From Schlesneria sp. (GTDB taxonomy: Bacteria; Planctomycetota; Planctomycetia; Planctomycetales; Planctomycetaceae): DNA of 64,000 nucleotides. Location: contig JAQGHU010000063.1 in assembly GCA_028291515.1 (NCBI GenBank), positions 1 to 64,000 of the forward strand. The letters are read 5' to 3'. The notes beneath the pieces were generated by a model. That model did no database searches. It was not told the origin of the DNA and worked only from the letters and a program-made list of their open reading frames with translations. Shown here one piece after another: positions 1 to 8,550 of this stretch. How positions within the stretch are numbered: the stretch's first letter is position 1; every line of letters starts with the position of its first letter. The translations under genes and the position numbers were made by a program.

Positions 1-81
1 CAGCGATTTGGGAAGAACCCTTCCTCTCTGATTTCGGATGACAGAACCGGCCGGCACGTAGGCTGGCTGAGTGTCACGTCA

Positions 82-110
82 CTGGATTCCCGCCTGCGCG
101 GGAATGACGG
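82..110. repeat. REP-like palindrome, dispersed repeat family
   Basis: Contains the palindromic core TTCCCGCCTGCGCGGGAA followed by TGACGG. Near-identical copies occur at 20049-20077 and 42366-42394, and a diverged copy in the opposite orientation at about 42266-42291, so this is a dispersed intergenic repeat, not a gene. All copies in this window lie outside coding sequence. Confidence 0.8.
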
Positions 111-191
111 CCAGGGTATTCTCCGACGTTGTTGGCACATCGACTTCCGCCCAATCTCTTGCGGTGATGAAATTGTTCGAAGGAACTCTTC

Positions 192-275
192 TGGGCGGGC
201 GAGGCTCCTGCCGAGCCGCGCATGTGATTGTGAGTCCATCGACAACCGCGGCTCGGCAGGAGCCTCGCCCGCCCA
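192..275. repeat. Perfect 29-bp inverted repeat
   Basis: Arms 192-220 and 247-275 are exact reverse complements, separated by 26 bases. The arms are GC-rich (core GCTCCTGCCGAGCC). The resulting long hairpin lies 53 bases past the stop of the minus-strand DUF3987 gene. There is no T-run, so it is not an ordinary intrinsic terminator, although it could stabilise the 3' end of a transcript. Confidence 0.85.
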
Positions 276-327
276 TTGGGACACCTCAAACCGCATCTGT
301 GGTGCGTTCCGAAGACTTCACGACACC

Positions 328-2163
328 CTACGCAGAGTGAGGCCTTCCTGTGGTTGCGGTTCGTTCTTCTGTGTTCGACACAACCTCGGCTGGGGGACGA
401 CTGATGGTCGGGTTGGGACTTGGCTCGGCTGTTTGTTGGCTGGGGGCTGCTGCGTTCCTCTCGTGACTCGTCACTTTTCTCTGCTTGATCACCTCCATTC
501 TGTGGGTGGGGCGGCCTCCTTGGGGGCCGGGGGTGGTGTGGCTCCATTGGCAGAGGCCGCTGTCTTTGAGCTTGGTCATCGCGGCGAGGGCGCACTGCGC
601 GGTCGGGTACTTGCGGCTGTTGGAGCGGCAGACGTCGCGGATGGTGACAGAACCACTGGGATGTCGGCGGATCCATTCGTAAAGCTGCTGCAGGTCGCGA
701 CGTTCGGCGGTGAGGGAGACCTTTTTCAGAACTCGTTGGGCTTCATAGGCAAACCACCGGGCGAGGGCGATGCCGCGCTGCATGCTGGTGGCGTCACACT
801 GGAGTGGATCGAGGTCTTCTCCGGCGGCCCAGCGGGAGAGGTGGATCACGAGGGCCAGTCGGGCGGCCTGGGCTGCCAGACGGGAGGACCAGTGGAACAG
901 GGCTTCGTCAATCTGGGACTGTCGGGTGCCGAGGTCGGTCATGAACATGTCGATGTGATTGCGCGCTTCCGGGGAGAGTGTGACACAACCAGCGCGCGGT
1001 ACGCCCGACACAACCTCGGGGAGGGAGAACAGCTTGTTGATCACGGCGGCGAAACCGTCTTCGGTCGCCTGGTCCACTTCGTCATCGGTCCAGCATTGCG
1101 GCCGGGCTTCGGGCGAGGCGATGAGTAACCGGCTGGTGAGTTCACAGGCTCCGCCCTGCTTCGCGAACTTCTGGGTGAAGAGGTCGGGGGACAATGTTCC
1201 GGTCAGACTGACCGCCGCGGGAGTCAGGGTCGCCGTGGTGCGGCCTTCGATCGTGACCGAGTGACCGGCGTAGAGATCCAGCCAGGCTTGCCGCTGGATG
1301 GACGCTCGTTCACCGGCGCCGGAGGTTTTCTTCAGCCAGCCATCCAGTTCCTGGGGACAGACGAGGAGGCCTTTGGACTGCCGGGAGAGCAACCGGGTGA
1401 GTGAGGCCAGTGACCAGTCGACGGTTAGTGAACGCTCGGCAATCGGTTCAGCCGGTGGCAGGTTGACCTGCGGCTGAGAACGCTGGTAGGAGCGGTAGGT
1501 AGCCAGTTTGCGACGATAGGGAGTAAACAGTTCCTGTCGCTGCTGTTCGGCGACTGCTTGACGATCCTGGAGGGGCACGATGGCGGCCTCGATGATGGCC
1601 TCGTGCGAGGACGGTCCTTCATTGACGAGGGCTGTCCACAGGATCGCCGGTTCGGACCAGCCTCGTTTCAGTTCAATCCGTCGAGTCCCTCCGATGGCCG
1701 ACGCGAGAACCGACAGCACCGGCAACGCGACCGCGGCGGCATCACAATTGAGGGAATTCGCCTGGGCGACCACAAACTGCTGAACCGGTTGCGGCAGGGA
1801 CTCGACCGGGAAGGGTTGGTAGTCGGGGACCTGGCCCGGAACCAGGTACTGCAGGTTGACCCAGGGGAGGCCATCGTCGACGTCGGCGGGCATAAATGCC
1901 GGCAGAGAACTCGACTCGAGAGCCCCATCGTGTTTCGGATCAGGCCCATCCGGAGGCCAGCAGGCGGCGGCGGCGGGGACCTCGCCCGAGGCTCGGTCCA
2001 ACTCGGCCCGATGTCGTTCGCGGTACCGTTCTTCGGCGACCACCTCTTTCAGCGAGTGGAGTTGCTCATTGTCGTGCCCCAATAAGTCGGTGACTTCTTG
2101 GAGCCGAGAGTCGGGGAACATCTCGGACAGTTTTACCGGTCGACGCAACTTTCGAGCAGACAT
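328..2163 (-). CDS. DUF3987 domain protein (YfjI-like), degenerate P-loop
   Basis: 611 residues. The region from about residue 105 to 500 has the layout of the DUF3987 family (helicase/primase-like proteins often seen in mobile or accessory DNA): an opening segment ending VESLPQPVQQF, a region of small residues leading to the expected nucleotide-binding loop, the QELDGWL segment, and a late helical region. In place of a Walker A motif (GxxxxGKS/T) it reads NEGPSSHEA, so ATP binding by the usual loop is doubtful. The N-terminal 100 residues look disordered and the C-terminus is Pro/Thr/Ser-rich. GGAGAA lies 5 bases before the ATG at 2163, supporting this start. It stands alone; the function is unknown. 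Family assignment is moderately sure. Confidence 0.75.
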   Translation of the reverse strand: MSARKLRRPVKLSEMFPDSRLQEVTDLLGHDNEQLHSLKEVVAEERYRERHRAELDRASGEVPAAAACWPPDGPDPKHDGALESSSLPAFMPADVDDGLPWVNLQYLVPGQVPDYQPFPVESLPQPVQQFVVAQANSLNCDAAAVALPVLSVLASAIGGTRRIELKRGWSEPAILWTALVNEGPSSHEAIIEAAIVPLQDRQAVAEQQRQELFTPYRRKLATYRSYQRSQPQVNLPPAEPIAERSLTVDWSLASLTRLLSRQSKGLLVCPQELDGWLKKTSGAGERASIQRQAWLDLYAGHSVTIEGRTTATLTPAAVSLTGTLSPDLFTQKFAKQGGACELTSRLLIASPEARPQCWTDDEVDQATEDGFAAVINKLFSLPEVVSGVPRAGCVTLSPEARNHIDMFMTDLGTRQSQIDEALFHWSSRLAAQAARLALVIHLSRWAAGEDLDPLQCDATSMQRGIALARWFAYEAQRVLKKVSLTAERRDLQQLYEWIRRHPSGSVTIRDVCRSNSRKYPTAQCALAAMTKLKDSGLCQWSHTTPGPQGGRPTHRMEVIKQRKVTSHERNAAAPSQQTAEPSPNPTISRPPAEVVSNTEERTATTGRPHSA

Positions 2164-2254
2164 GGATTCTCCAGTTCAGGATAGGGTTGATGTCTCAATG
2201 TGAATGAAAGAGCTTCATGACAAGGGACGTCATGGGAGTGTATGGAAAGTTGTG

Positions 2255-2512
2255 CCGCCCTTTCAGGGCTTGTGGGTTTAGGCGAACGGCTTACCCCGGG
2301 CGATGCCCGGGGCTGATTTGTGATGCCCCATTCGGGGCGGAAGACGGTTACTGTGATCGTTCGCTCGAACGTTGTGGCTCGTGTCATTGCCTTCATTCGC
2401 AGTCTCGACGCCGATTCCCAGTCCTACGCCCCGCAGGGGCAGAGACAAATCAGCCTCGGGCAACGCCCGAGGATCAATGCGTAATAACTCGTTTAGCCCT
2501 GAAAGGGCGAAA
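2255..2512. repeat. Composite dispersed repeat (CCCTTTCAGGGC / CCCGGGCGATGCCCGGGG)
   Basis: A palindrome CGCCCTTTCAGGGCT at about 2257 is followed by CCCGGGCGATGCCCGGGG and CCCCATTCGGGGCGG. Then, in reverse order and opposite orientation, come GCCCCGCAGGGGC, CCTCGGGCAACGCCCGAGG and AGCCCTGAAAGGGCG (to about 2511). The mirrored order makes a roughly 260-bp imperfect inverted composite. Related units occur near 13990-14180, 19822-19940 and 34424-34503. Confidence 0.75.
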
Positions 2513-2567
2513 CAACATGTCAGCCGAATACGCAGCCCCGCCCTGCGTCCGATCTCAAATCAGGCAC

Positions 2568-2627
2568 AAAAAAACCGGCCACACCGATGACCGCCTGAAC
2601 ACAGGCAGTCGATGGGTGTGGCCGGTT
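2568..2627 (-). terminator. Long hairpin with T-run on the minus strand (orphan terminator)
   Basis: Outer arms AACCGGCCACACC (from 2573) and GGTGTGGCCGGTT (to 2627) pair perfectly, an inner stem GCCTG/CAGGC continues the hairpin, and on the minus strand it is followed by seven T. This is a textbook rho-independent terminator, but the nearest minus-strand gene (ends 3129) stops 500 bases earlier, so the transcript it ends is unknown. Confidence 0.7.
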
Positions 2628-2910
2628 GTAACGGGTCCACGGTGGGGCATTCATTCAATTAACGAGATGATTGTGCCAAGAGGAAACTGATAGTCAAGAT
2701 GAGTATTCAGTTTGTCAGCAACTTCATCTCAAAAGGGCATCACTGCTGGTGCGCCCCTCAAAAACGAAGCTTGAAGTGCTCGCGAGTTCCACTTGAAAAG
2801 TGTCGGAAGGAGATTGCACAAAATGCGAAGCAGAGAGGACTTCAAATCGCCAGCGTGGTGGTCAACAGTAATCAGTTGGGATAGACACGAAGCAGAGCTC
2901 AGAAGACTTG

Positions 2911-2936
2911 CGTTCCCAAGCTGGAGCTTGGGAACG
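2911..2936. repeat. Dispersed palindrome CGTTCCCAAGC/GCTTGGGAACG
   Basis: The palindrome has CTGGA at its centre. This motif is a common dispersed repeat in several bacterial genomes. It lies in the non-coding stretch upstream of the DUF3987 gene. Confidence 0.6.
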
Positions 2937-3128
2937 AGAGTGAAAAGCGCATCAGTGCCGGATCGGAGCTCACAAATCACACTTGAATTGAGAAAAGACA
3001 CTGGCGGTACAAGGCCACCGCCAGTGGAACCCGGCCCAATCGACGTTCACCAAAGGGAAGGCTTGGACAAAGCAGGTCTCGCGAAGACGCCCAAACCTAG
3101 CCACACTGCTGCATGTCCTGTTCTGTGA

Positions 3129-4175
3129 CTAGGCCGACACATACAGCGATGGGGATGTTCCCAGGGGAGGTGCCAAGTCAACATCATAAATCTCATTTAG
3201 AAGTTGTTCCCGCAGCATCTGCTCATTCGCCCCAACGTGCCAATGAATTGAGAATTTGGTCCTCAGATACGTTGGAACTCCACCTTTAAAGTCATCCTCT
3301 CGCACAACTAGTAAGTATTTTCGACTATCTTGAGGCAGCTGCATCATATCACCTTGGATCAACATCGTCTCCCAGCCCACGCCGCCGTTTCGACCATCTG
3401 CTCTATCGCGATATCGACTGTCGGAAATGATCACAACTCTTTGCGCTTGCACCAACTCGTTAGTCATCCATTGCGGAAGATCCATTCCATTCCGCAGGTG
3501 CCACTGATCAAGGCGAGCGTCTATTCCATTTTGCCGCAAGAATTTCCCCAGTTCCGCTACCCATTCTTTGTGACTGTCACTTGTGCCCGAATAACTGATG
3601 AACACTCTTTTGGGAGATATGGGAGCCGTAGTCGTAACCTTCGCCGATACCCCTCCCACCTTCAACTGGTCCAGCACGCGTTGTTCTAGGATATGAATAA
3701 CTAGTCGTGCCTCTTTTTCAGCGGTCCGTCGGAATCCACGGGACATTGCCTCAACCACAATTTCACTCCTCAGTCCGCCTGCACCCGCCCCAAGGAGAGG
3801 TGCCGAAATGTTGCGGATCGATGAAATTTCCTGCGTAATCTTTCCAAGGGATACGCCGATCGATTCGATGGCCTCCGCGGTGGAGTGGTTTTGATTTACG
3901 GATGCAGCAAAAGCTACAAAGGAGGCGATATTTTCAGCGCCCGTAAATGGCACAATATCTGTTTCGCCGAGAGACATGCCAAATTTGGGCTTGGGTATCG
4001 AGTATTGTGCAAGTCTTGCCGCCACGAACGGTGTAATGGTTCCAGTGCTTGAACACGGAAGTACTATTAGGTCCGAAGGGCCGTCAAAAAGATCTCCGAA
4101 GCGAAGTTCGACTACGGATTCCAGCTCATTCACATTCCCTACAACAGGCCGAGCAACAGTCGCTTTTTTGGGCAT
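3129..4175 (-). CDS. Macro-domain / SEFIR (TIR-like) fusion, predicted immune effector
   Basis: 348 residues in two domains. Residues about 20-170 look like a macro (ADP-ribose-binding) fold: strand VVELRFGDLF (21-30), DLIVLPCSSTG (35-45), then ISAPLLGAGAGGL (123-135), which matches the glycine-rich phosphate-binding loop. Residues about 189-335 match a SEFIR/TIR domain: KRVFISYSG (189-197), HKEWV, GIDARLDQWHL (217-227), MDLPQWM, SRYRDRADGRNGGVGWE (253-269). E269 sits where SEFIR/TIR proteins keep a conserved glutamate. TIR domains of this kind cleave NAD or make cyclic ADP-ribose signals, and macro domains bind such products, so a single-gene abortive-infection or signalling protein is a reasonable inference, not shown. 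The gene looks lower in G+C than its neighbours and is flanked by repeats, consistent with transfer. No partner effector gene lies beside it. Confidence 0.8.
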   Translation of the reverse strand: MPKKATVARPVVGNVNELESVVELRFGDLFDGPSDLIVLPCSSTGTITPFVAARLAQYSIPKPKFGMSLGETDIVPFTGAENIASFVAFAASVNQNHSTAEAIESIGVSLGKITQEISSIRNISAPLLGAGAGGLRSEIVVEAMSRGFRRTAEKEARLVIHILEQRVLDQLKVGGVSAKVTTTAPISPKRVFISYSGTSDSHKEWVAELGKFLRQNGIDARLDQWHLRNGMDLPQWMTNELVQAQRVVIISDSRYRDRADGRNGGVGWETMLIQGDMMQLPQDSRKYLLVVREDDFKGGVPTYLRTKFSIHWHVGANEQMLREQLLNEIYDVDLAPPLGTSPSLYVSA

Positions 4176-4740
4176 CGGATATGCTACCTAATACTACGAG
4201 AAAAGTGTTCGCTTAGAATCTTCTTCGCGGGATTATGGTGCGACTTTATGCTCACTTCAAGTTGGTTGAGAGCTATGTCAACGGACGGAATCAATGAAGT
4301 TATCGCTGCGCGATGATCGCGATCACTTCCAATGTTTCGAATTATCGTCGAAAATAATTCGTCGGCGCCGTGGCATCGCGTGACTCTCAAAGTCAACGGG
4401 ATGCGCCACCGCCTGTCCGGCAGGGTGGCCGGGTCTGGAGCGTCTTCGCGAAAGCCCGGTCGAGGTTCAAGGGGCGTTGTCGGTGAATGATCGCAAGCTG
4501 CTAGGCTCCATTCACGGCATGGATTACGAAGATGTGGCCGAGAATCGAGCTGCTTCAATTTCCATGAAACACGGGTGCGTGTTGGCAGACCGGGTCTTCG
4601 CGAAGACGCTCCAGACCGCTCCAGACCCGGCCACCCCGCCGAAGGCGGCCAACCAGTGGCACGGTTAATTGACTTCGAGGGGTTGAGGAACTTTGTCAAC
4701 TCCGCCAATTGGTGTCGACACACCATGGACAACAGTGACG
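4176..4740. other. Intergenic, inverted repeat, no gene seen
   Basis: The part next to the macro-SEFIR gene is AT-richer. The rest carries an imperfect inverted repeat (4412-4452 with 4597-4643). Frames crossing this interval only translate the repeat and lack family resemblance or a ribosome binding site. Confidence 0.65.
4412..4643. repeat. Imperfect inverted repeat with a 10-bp internal duplication
   Basis: Left copy 4412-4452 (core GTCTGGAGCGTCTTCGCGAA) is matched in reverse complement by 4597-4643. The right copy carries GCTCCAGACC twice in tandem, so it is 10 bases longer. The TCGCGAAGACG core recurs in weaker form near 3080. Both arms lie in non-coding DNA between two accessory genes. 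Confidence 0.7.
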
Positions 4741-5664
4741 TCAACTCTTGTCTTCCCATCGCTCGCGTTTCATTCGAAACGAAGGTTCAACATCGCGGAC
4801 GAGTTGTTCCAACTGATGGGCTATTTGCAAAACGGACTCCGGTGGAAGGACTTGCCGGTTCTGGACGAAGAACTTCTTCGGTTTGTGAGGATTGATGACG
4901 TAAACGAGTCCTCGGCCGATTCGTTCTTTCACGAACCAGCCGGGCAAGGCGAGAATCGGTTCGACCTCGATCTGTCGGCCGACGGCACTCGATAGATACT
5001 GGGTGAGCCATCGTTTCTCGGACTCAAATTGGGCCAACGGAATGGGGTACTCTCGATCAGGAAATCGAACGATCCCTTGCTGCTGATCAACGACGATTTC
5101 TGCTTTGCCTTCACCACTCTTGGGTTTTCCGAGCATTTTCGAGTTCACCGAGTATACGCCGCTGGTACTGACCACGACGTGATCGATGTTCCCATAGGGG
5201 AAGGGGATGTCGTGGAAGACTCGACAGCCATCGAGCATCAACTGATTCAGTTCTTCACCGGTGGCCAGTTCACCTTCCAGGCCCAGCGACAAATGCTTTA
5301 GTTTTGTCAGGGTGGCCATTAACCTCCAGCCGAAGAAAACTATCACTCCAAGTCCCGCGACCGCGGAGATGACTACTCGAAGAACCGACTCGGGTTGACC
5401 TGCGAAATGCGACTGACTGATATGAACTGCGAACGCCATAACCGGGGCGATCACCATGATCAAAACTGATAGCAGGAGTTCTTCGGCTTGATCGGCGATC
5501 TTAAAGCGTAAAGAGTGTCCGGGAGCTCGGAGAAGATTGCGAGTCAGTGGCGACTCCCTGAGTTCTCGTCGTTCCTTCCGTTTCCAAAAATAGAGAAAGC
5601 CGAGCGTAGGTACAAAGCCAATTAAAGCCATTATGCCAGGGAGGAGGCCAACGAGCAGAGTCAC
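4741..5664 (-). CDS. Membrane protein with NERD (nuclease-related) domain
   Basis: 307 residues. Hydrophobic segments near residues 5-27, 65-85 and 93-113 predict three membrane spans. A cytoplasmic NERD-like domain follows from about residue 128: LEGELATGEELN, then FPYGNIDHVVVSTSGVYSV, which matches the family's central strand and aspartate. The usual E-x-K that completes the nuclease active site is N-S-K here (VNSKM), so nuclease activity may be lost. The C-terminal 60 residues are basic. The gene stands alone between two repeat-rich gaps. NERD proteins occur in many cellular contexts including accessory loci; the role here is unknown. Confidence 0.75.
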   Translation of the reverse strand: MTLLVGLLPGIMALIGFVPTLGFLYFWKRKERRELRESPLTRNLLRAPGHSLRFKIADQAEELLLSVLIMVIAPVMAFAVHISQSHFAGQPESVLRVVISAVAGLGVIVFFGWRLMATLTKLKHLSLGLEGELATGEELNQLMLDGCRVFHDIPFPYGNIDHVVVSTSGVYSVNSKMLGKPKSGEGKAEIVVDQQQGIVRFPDREYPIPLAQFESEKRWLTQYLSSAVGRQIEVEPILALPGWFVKERIGRGLVYVINPHKPKKFFVQNRQVLPPESVLQIAHQLEQLVRDVEPSFRMKRERWEDKS

Positions 5665-6583
5665 AATGTTTCCAGTTGTAAATCGTTAGAGCGGAGCAGA
5701 TACAATAGAATGTTATGTATTTCGCACAAGACTAGTAAGGACCGATTAGAGTAGTTCAGCCGATTTAGAATACCTGGCAGCAGGACCCTATCGGCCTCAG
5801 GCAGGATCGAGGGGACCAGTTCCTGGGCCTTCGACCCAGGCTGGGGGAACTGCCGACCCGTCGCCTGCGGCGAGAGAGTAGATCGGAGAGAGTGGAGACT
5901 GAGCAGACGTGCTTGGGCGTCAGTTTGGAATTCGCACTGGTTTTCCGTGGCGGCCAACGTGGTGGCGCGGCTGATTGACTATAACGGATTGTGAGACCGT
6001 GCCACGATCCGTCACAGACACCCACAAAGGTTTAAATTCATGAGTGCACAGCCAGGCGATGGCCATCAACCTCATCCTTCCAAAACGAACCGAGGTTCCC
6101 CGTGCTGGTATTATTCGGACGCATATACATGGAAGGCTGGTTTTTTCACGGAATTCATTGCCGGAGACGAACCACGAGTTCCCGTCGTGGACTCCAGCAC
6201 AGGGGTCATTGTGATCTTATCCTTTAGGAGCTTATCGTTCGCTCCAACAGTGCCCAAGGAAGCGCCGGCTAAGCCGCGTGTCGGTGGTGGCGGTTCGTGA
6301 ATCTTCACGGCAGGATGGCTGGGGTCGACCAACGGAAGCCCGGGGGACCCTGACGCGGCGTGCACAGAAAATGGAGGCGGAAATTCAAAGGAAAAGCCCC
6401 GCGACTTGTTGTTGGTCGAGGGGCTTGGGAGAAGCGAATCGAGACAGTGGGCCGCTCGTGAATTCTGTTGGCCGCGGTCGGGGATCGGAGATTGGGCTGG
6501 TTGCAACAGAATGGCACTGTGTGGCGCAGCGGCCTGGTGTCAGGCCGATCGCTGGATAGTTCTGTCGCTGACGTGACGAACGA
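5665..6583. other. 919-bp stretch without a supportable gene
   Basis: Several frames are open on both strands but none has a convincing start, ribosome binding site, family motif or plausible composition; their translations are Pro/Arg/Ser-rich as expected of GC-rich non-coding DNA. A short segment near 5865-5910 resembles 7198-7245 (shared CGCCTGCGGCG and GAGAGAGTGGAGA). It may be decayed genes; I cannot identify any. Confidence 0.6.
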
Positions 6584-7012
6584 CTATTCCTTCACGCGTT
6601 TCCACGTGTGCATCCAATGCCCGCTGTCGGGGGTGGTGGAGAATTTCGACGGGCGAGGTTTTCCGGTTGGGGCAAACGCGACGCGCAGTTCATCTCCTTT
6701 GACTTCGTAGATGCCGAGGCAGGTTTTGTCCTTGTTGGGGCCACTGGAATCCTTGATGTCAATCGTCTTGGTGGCCGGCTTTGGATCAAGTTTCTGCTCG
6801 CCCATTGCGGGCTCTTTGCCTTCCAGGGTGACGGTGTAGTGATCGCCCTTGATGACGAGTTTGCCGTCGTGGAGCTGCTTCTCCGAAAGTGGCTTGCCAT
6901 CGGCTTCTCCGGCAGTGAGCTTCCAAGTCCCTTGCAACGTGTCCTCACCTTTGACCGTCTGAGTGCCAAACAGCAGGCCGATCGCCAAGCCCATCGCAAT
7001 ACTTGTTCTCAT
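6584..7012 (-). CDS. TIGR03067 family secreted protein
   Basis: 142 residues from the ATG at 7012, chosen because GAGAAGG lies 7 bases before it and because a signal peptide starts there (MRTSIAMGLAIGLLFG, cleavage near TVKGED). The mature part has the TIGR03067 pattern common in planctomycetes: LQGTWKLTAGEADGKPL near the start, a DHYTVTLEGK strand, IDIKDSSGPNKDKT, and the closing GIYEVKGDELRVAFAPTG. The family is thought to form a small lipocalin-like beta-barrel; ligand and role are unknown. The open frame extends 46 codons further upstream, but that part has no ribosome binding site. It stands alone. Confidence 0.85.
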   Translation of the reverse strand: MRTSIAMGLAIGLLFGTQTVKGEDTLQGTWKLTAGEADGKPLSEKQLHDGKLVIKGDHYTVTLEGKEPAMGEQKLDPKPATKTIDIKDSSGPNKDKTCLGIYEVKGDELRVAFAPTGKPRPSKFSTTPDSGHWMHTWKRVKE

Positions 7013-7599
7013 GAAAGACCTTCTCAAGAAGAGACCGAGTGGCAGACACCAAAATCCGCTCCATGAGATGAAAGCTACACCGCATTCCGGGTGCTGGCCA
7101 ATTTCCTGGCTCTCGTCAGAAGACTTATCCAAGTTTGGTCGGCGTCGCATTTGGATTAGGTGGTCTGCCTAAACTGAAGCGGTGAGACCGGCGCGGCTCG
7201 CCTGCGGCGCGCGAATTGATTCGAGAGAGTGGAGAGTAGAGCTTAGGAGAGGGGATGTCAGGTAGGCGATCGTGTATGTCGATCGCACGGCCTTGTCGAG
7301 GACTCCAAGTCCGTGGCGCCCGGCGAAGAAGAGATATGCTAAAGCATAACCTACGAGTTGTGCCGCAAAGTGGCGCTAATACGCAAAGTAAGGGGAGCGG
7401 CGGGTGGCTCTTTTCCAACCATTTGTCATGAAAGGCTGGCGATTCGTGGGGATTTCGGCGTTCTGGCTGTGGATGGCCACATTTGAAGGCAACTTCTGAC
7501 CCTCGAAGCGTGTCCGAAAGTCTCTGCTGATTGACACTTCGTGCGAGGCGACCCTAAAATTGGGGTTTTTCCCGCGCGACCAATTGGTTGGAATGTCTG
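7013..7599. other. Intergenic, with argB promoter and a repeat copy
   Basis: No gene recognised. Contains a repeat copy (CACGGCCTTGTCGAGGACTCC near 7289, related to 51224-51259), a palindrome ATATGCTAAAGCATA near 7335, and the argB promoter (7531-7560). Confidence 0.6.
7531..7560 (+). promoter_or_regulatory. Predicted sigma-70 promoter of argB
   Basis: Perfect -35 TTGACA at 7531-7536, an 18-bp spacer, and -10 TAAAAT at 7555-7560 (5 of 6). Transcription would start near 7567, about 33 bases before the argB ATG. No ARG-box-like operator was recognised. Confidence 0.6.
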
Positions 7600-8487
7600 A
7601 TGCCGCAGAATCTGGACGAGGCTGTTCATAAGGCCAATGTTTTGGTCGAAGCGTTGGGCTGGATTCGCCAGTTCCGAGATCGCCACGTCGTGATCAAACT
7701 TGGCGGCAGCGCGATGGAAGAAACGGTTGCTGTCCGTAACTTCCTGACGGACGTGATCTTTATGTCGAGCGTCGGGATGCGGCCGATTCTGGTCCACGGC
7801 GGCGGCAAGGCGATTAATGCGGCGATGTCGAAGGCGGGGATTCAGCCGCGCTTCGTTCAAGGTCGCCGCTATACCGATGATGAAACGCTGGAGATCGTCG
7901 CGAAGACGTTGTGCGGTGAAATCTGTCAGGGGTTGGTGGATGAGATCACTCGGCAAGGGGCGGATGCTCGCGGGCTGCACTATCAGACCGTGAACTGCCT
8001 GGTCGGTCAGAAACTGATGCTACCGGGCGACGATGGCGAACCGATCGATCTGGGCCGTGTCGGAGAAGTGACAGATATTGATCGCGATTTGCTGTTGATG
8101 ACGTGCCGCGAAGGAGAGATTCCGGTCTTGCCTTCGGTCGCACTGGATGACGCTGGAGCTAAATTGAATGTGAACGCGGATACGGCGGCTGCCGCGGTCG
8201 CTCGATTGATTCAAGCGGAGAAGCTGGTGTTTCTGAGTGACGTGCCGGGGATCTACCTCGATCGAAAAGATCCGTCGACGTTGCAGTCGCATCTGACGGC
8301 GGCTCGATGTCGCGAGTTGATCAAAGAGGGTGTGATCGATGCGGGGATGGTTCCCAAGGTGGAAGCGGCGCTGGAGGCCCTGCAGGCGGGAGTGAAGAAG
8401 GTGCATATCATTGATGCTCGCATCCCGCACTCGGTGCTGTTGGAGATCTATTCGAACCAAGGTATCGGAACGGAAATTGTCCTGTAA
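7600..8487 (+). CDS. argB: Acetylglutamate kinase
   Basis: 295 residues. Phosphorylates N-acetylglutamate, the second step of arginine synthesis. Family motifs are in order: [12 protein letters not shown] near the start (phosphate binding), [53 protein letters not shown] and the closing [15 protein letters not shown]. The frame is open from a TTG at 7588, but the ATG at 7600 fits the family's usual length and has a TTGGAATG stretch just before it; the exact start is not certain. It is the first gene of an arginine block (argB-argD-argF) and follows a good sigma-70 promoter. Confidence 0.95.
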   Translation: MPQNLDEAVHKANVLVEALGWIRQFRDRHVVIKLGGSAMEETVAVRNFLTDVIFMSSVGMRPILVHGGGKAINAAMSKAGIQPRFVQGRRYTDDETLEIVAKTLCGEICQGLVDEITRQGADARGLHYQTVNCLVGQKLMLPGDDGEPIDLGRVGEVTDIDRDLLLMTCREGEIPVLPSVALDDAGAKLNVNADTAAAAVARLIQAEKLVFLSDVPGIYLDRKDPSTLQSHLTAARCRELIKEGVIDAGMVPKVEAALEALQAGVKKVHIIDARIPHSVLLEIYSNQGIGTEIVL

Positions 8488-8550
8488 ATCGTGAGAAGTT
8501 CACGACGACTGTGTTGAATCCTGCTTTTCGTTTTAACTGGTTAACGAACC

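Larger units (their letters stand above)
1..327. other. Intergenic, repeat-bearing, no gene seen
   Basis: No open frame here has a ribosome binding site or a recognisable protein family; the short frames are translations of inverted repeats. The stretch holds a REP-like palindrome (82-110) and a perfect 29-bp inverted repeat (192-220 with 247-275). It lies downstream of the minus-strand gene that ends at 328. Confidence 0.7.
2164..3128. other. 965-bp intergenic stretch with several dispersed repeats
   Basis: No supportable gene. It holds a composite repeat of short palindromes (2255-2512), an orphan minus-strand terminator hairpin (2568-2627), a palindrome of the CGTTCCCAAGC...GCTTGGGAACG type (2911-2936), and a degenerate copy, near 3060-3105, of the repeat found at 7289 and 51224. 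Short frames here are translations of repeats. Confidence 0.7.

Noticed and set aside
337-1128. Long plus-strand open frames opposite the DUF3987 gene
   Set aside because: They mirror a minus-strand gene with a good ribosome binding site and family match; their translations are Gly/Val-rich shadow sequence.
4184-4759. 191-codon minus-strand frame between the macro-SEFIR and NERD genes
   Set aside because: Its translation covers the inverted repeat at 4412-4643 and part of the NERD gene in another frame; no family, no ribosome binding site.
5661-5957. 98-codon minus-strand frame upstream of the NERD gene
   Set aside because: Composition (Gln/Pro/Ser/Leu without helix or strand pattern) and lack of a ribosome binding site argue against a gene.
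6111-6506. 131-codon minus-strand frame
   Set aside because: Pro/Ser-rich translation without recognisable domain; competing frames of similar length lie opposite it.
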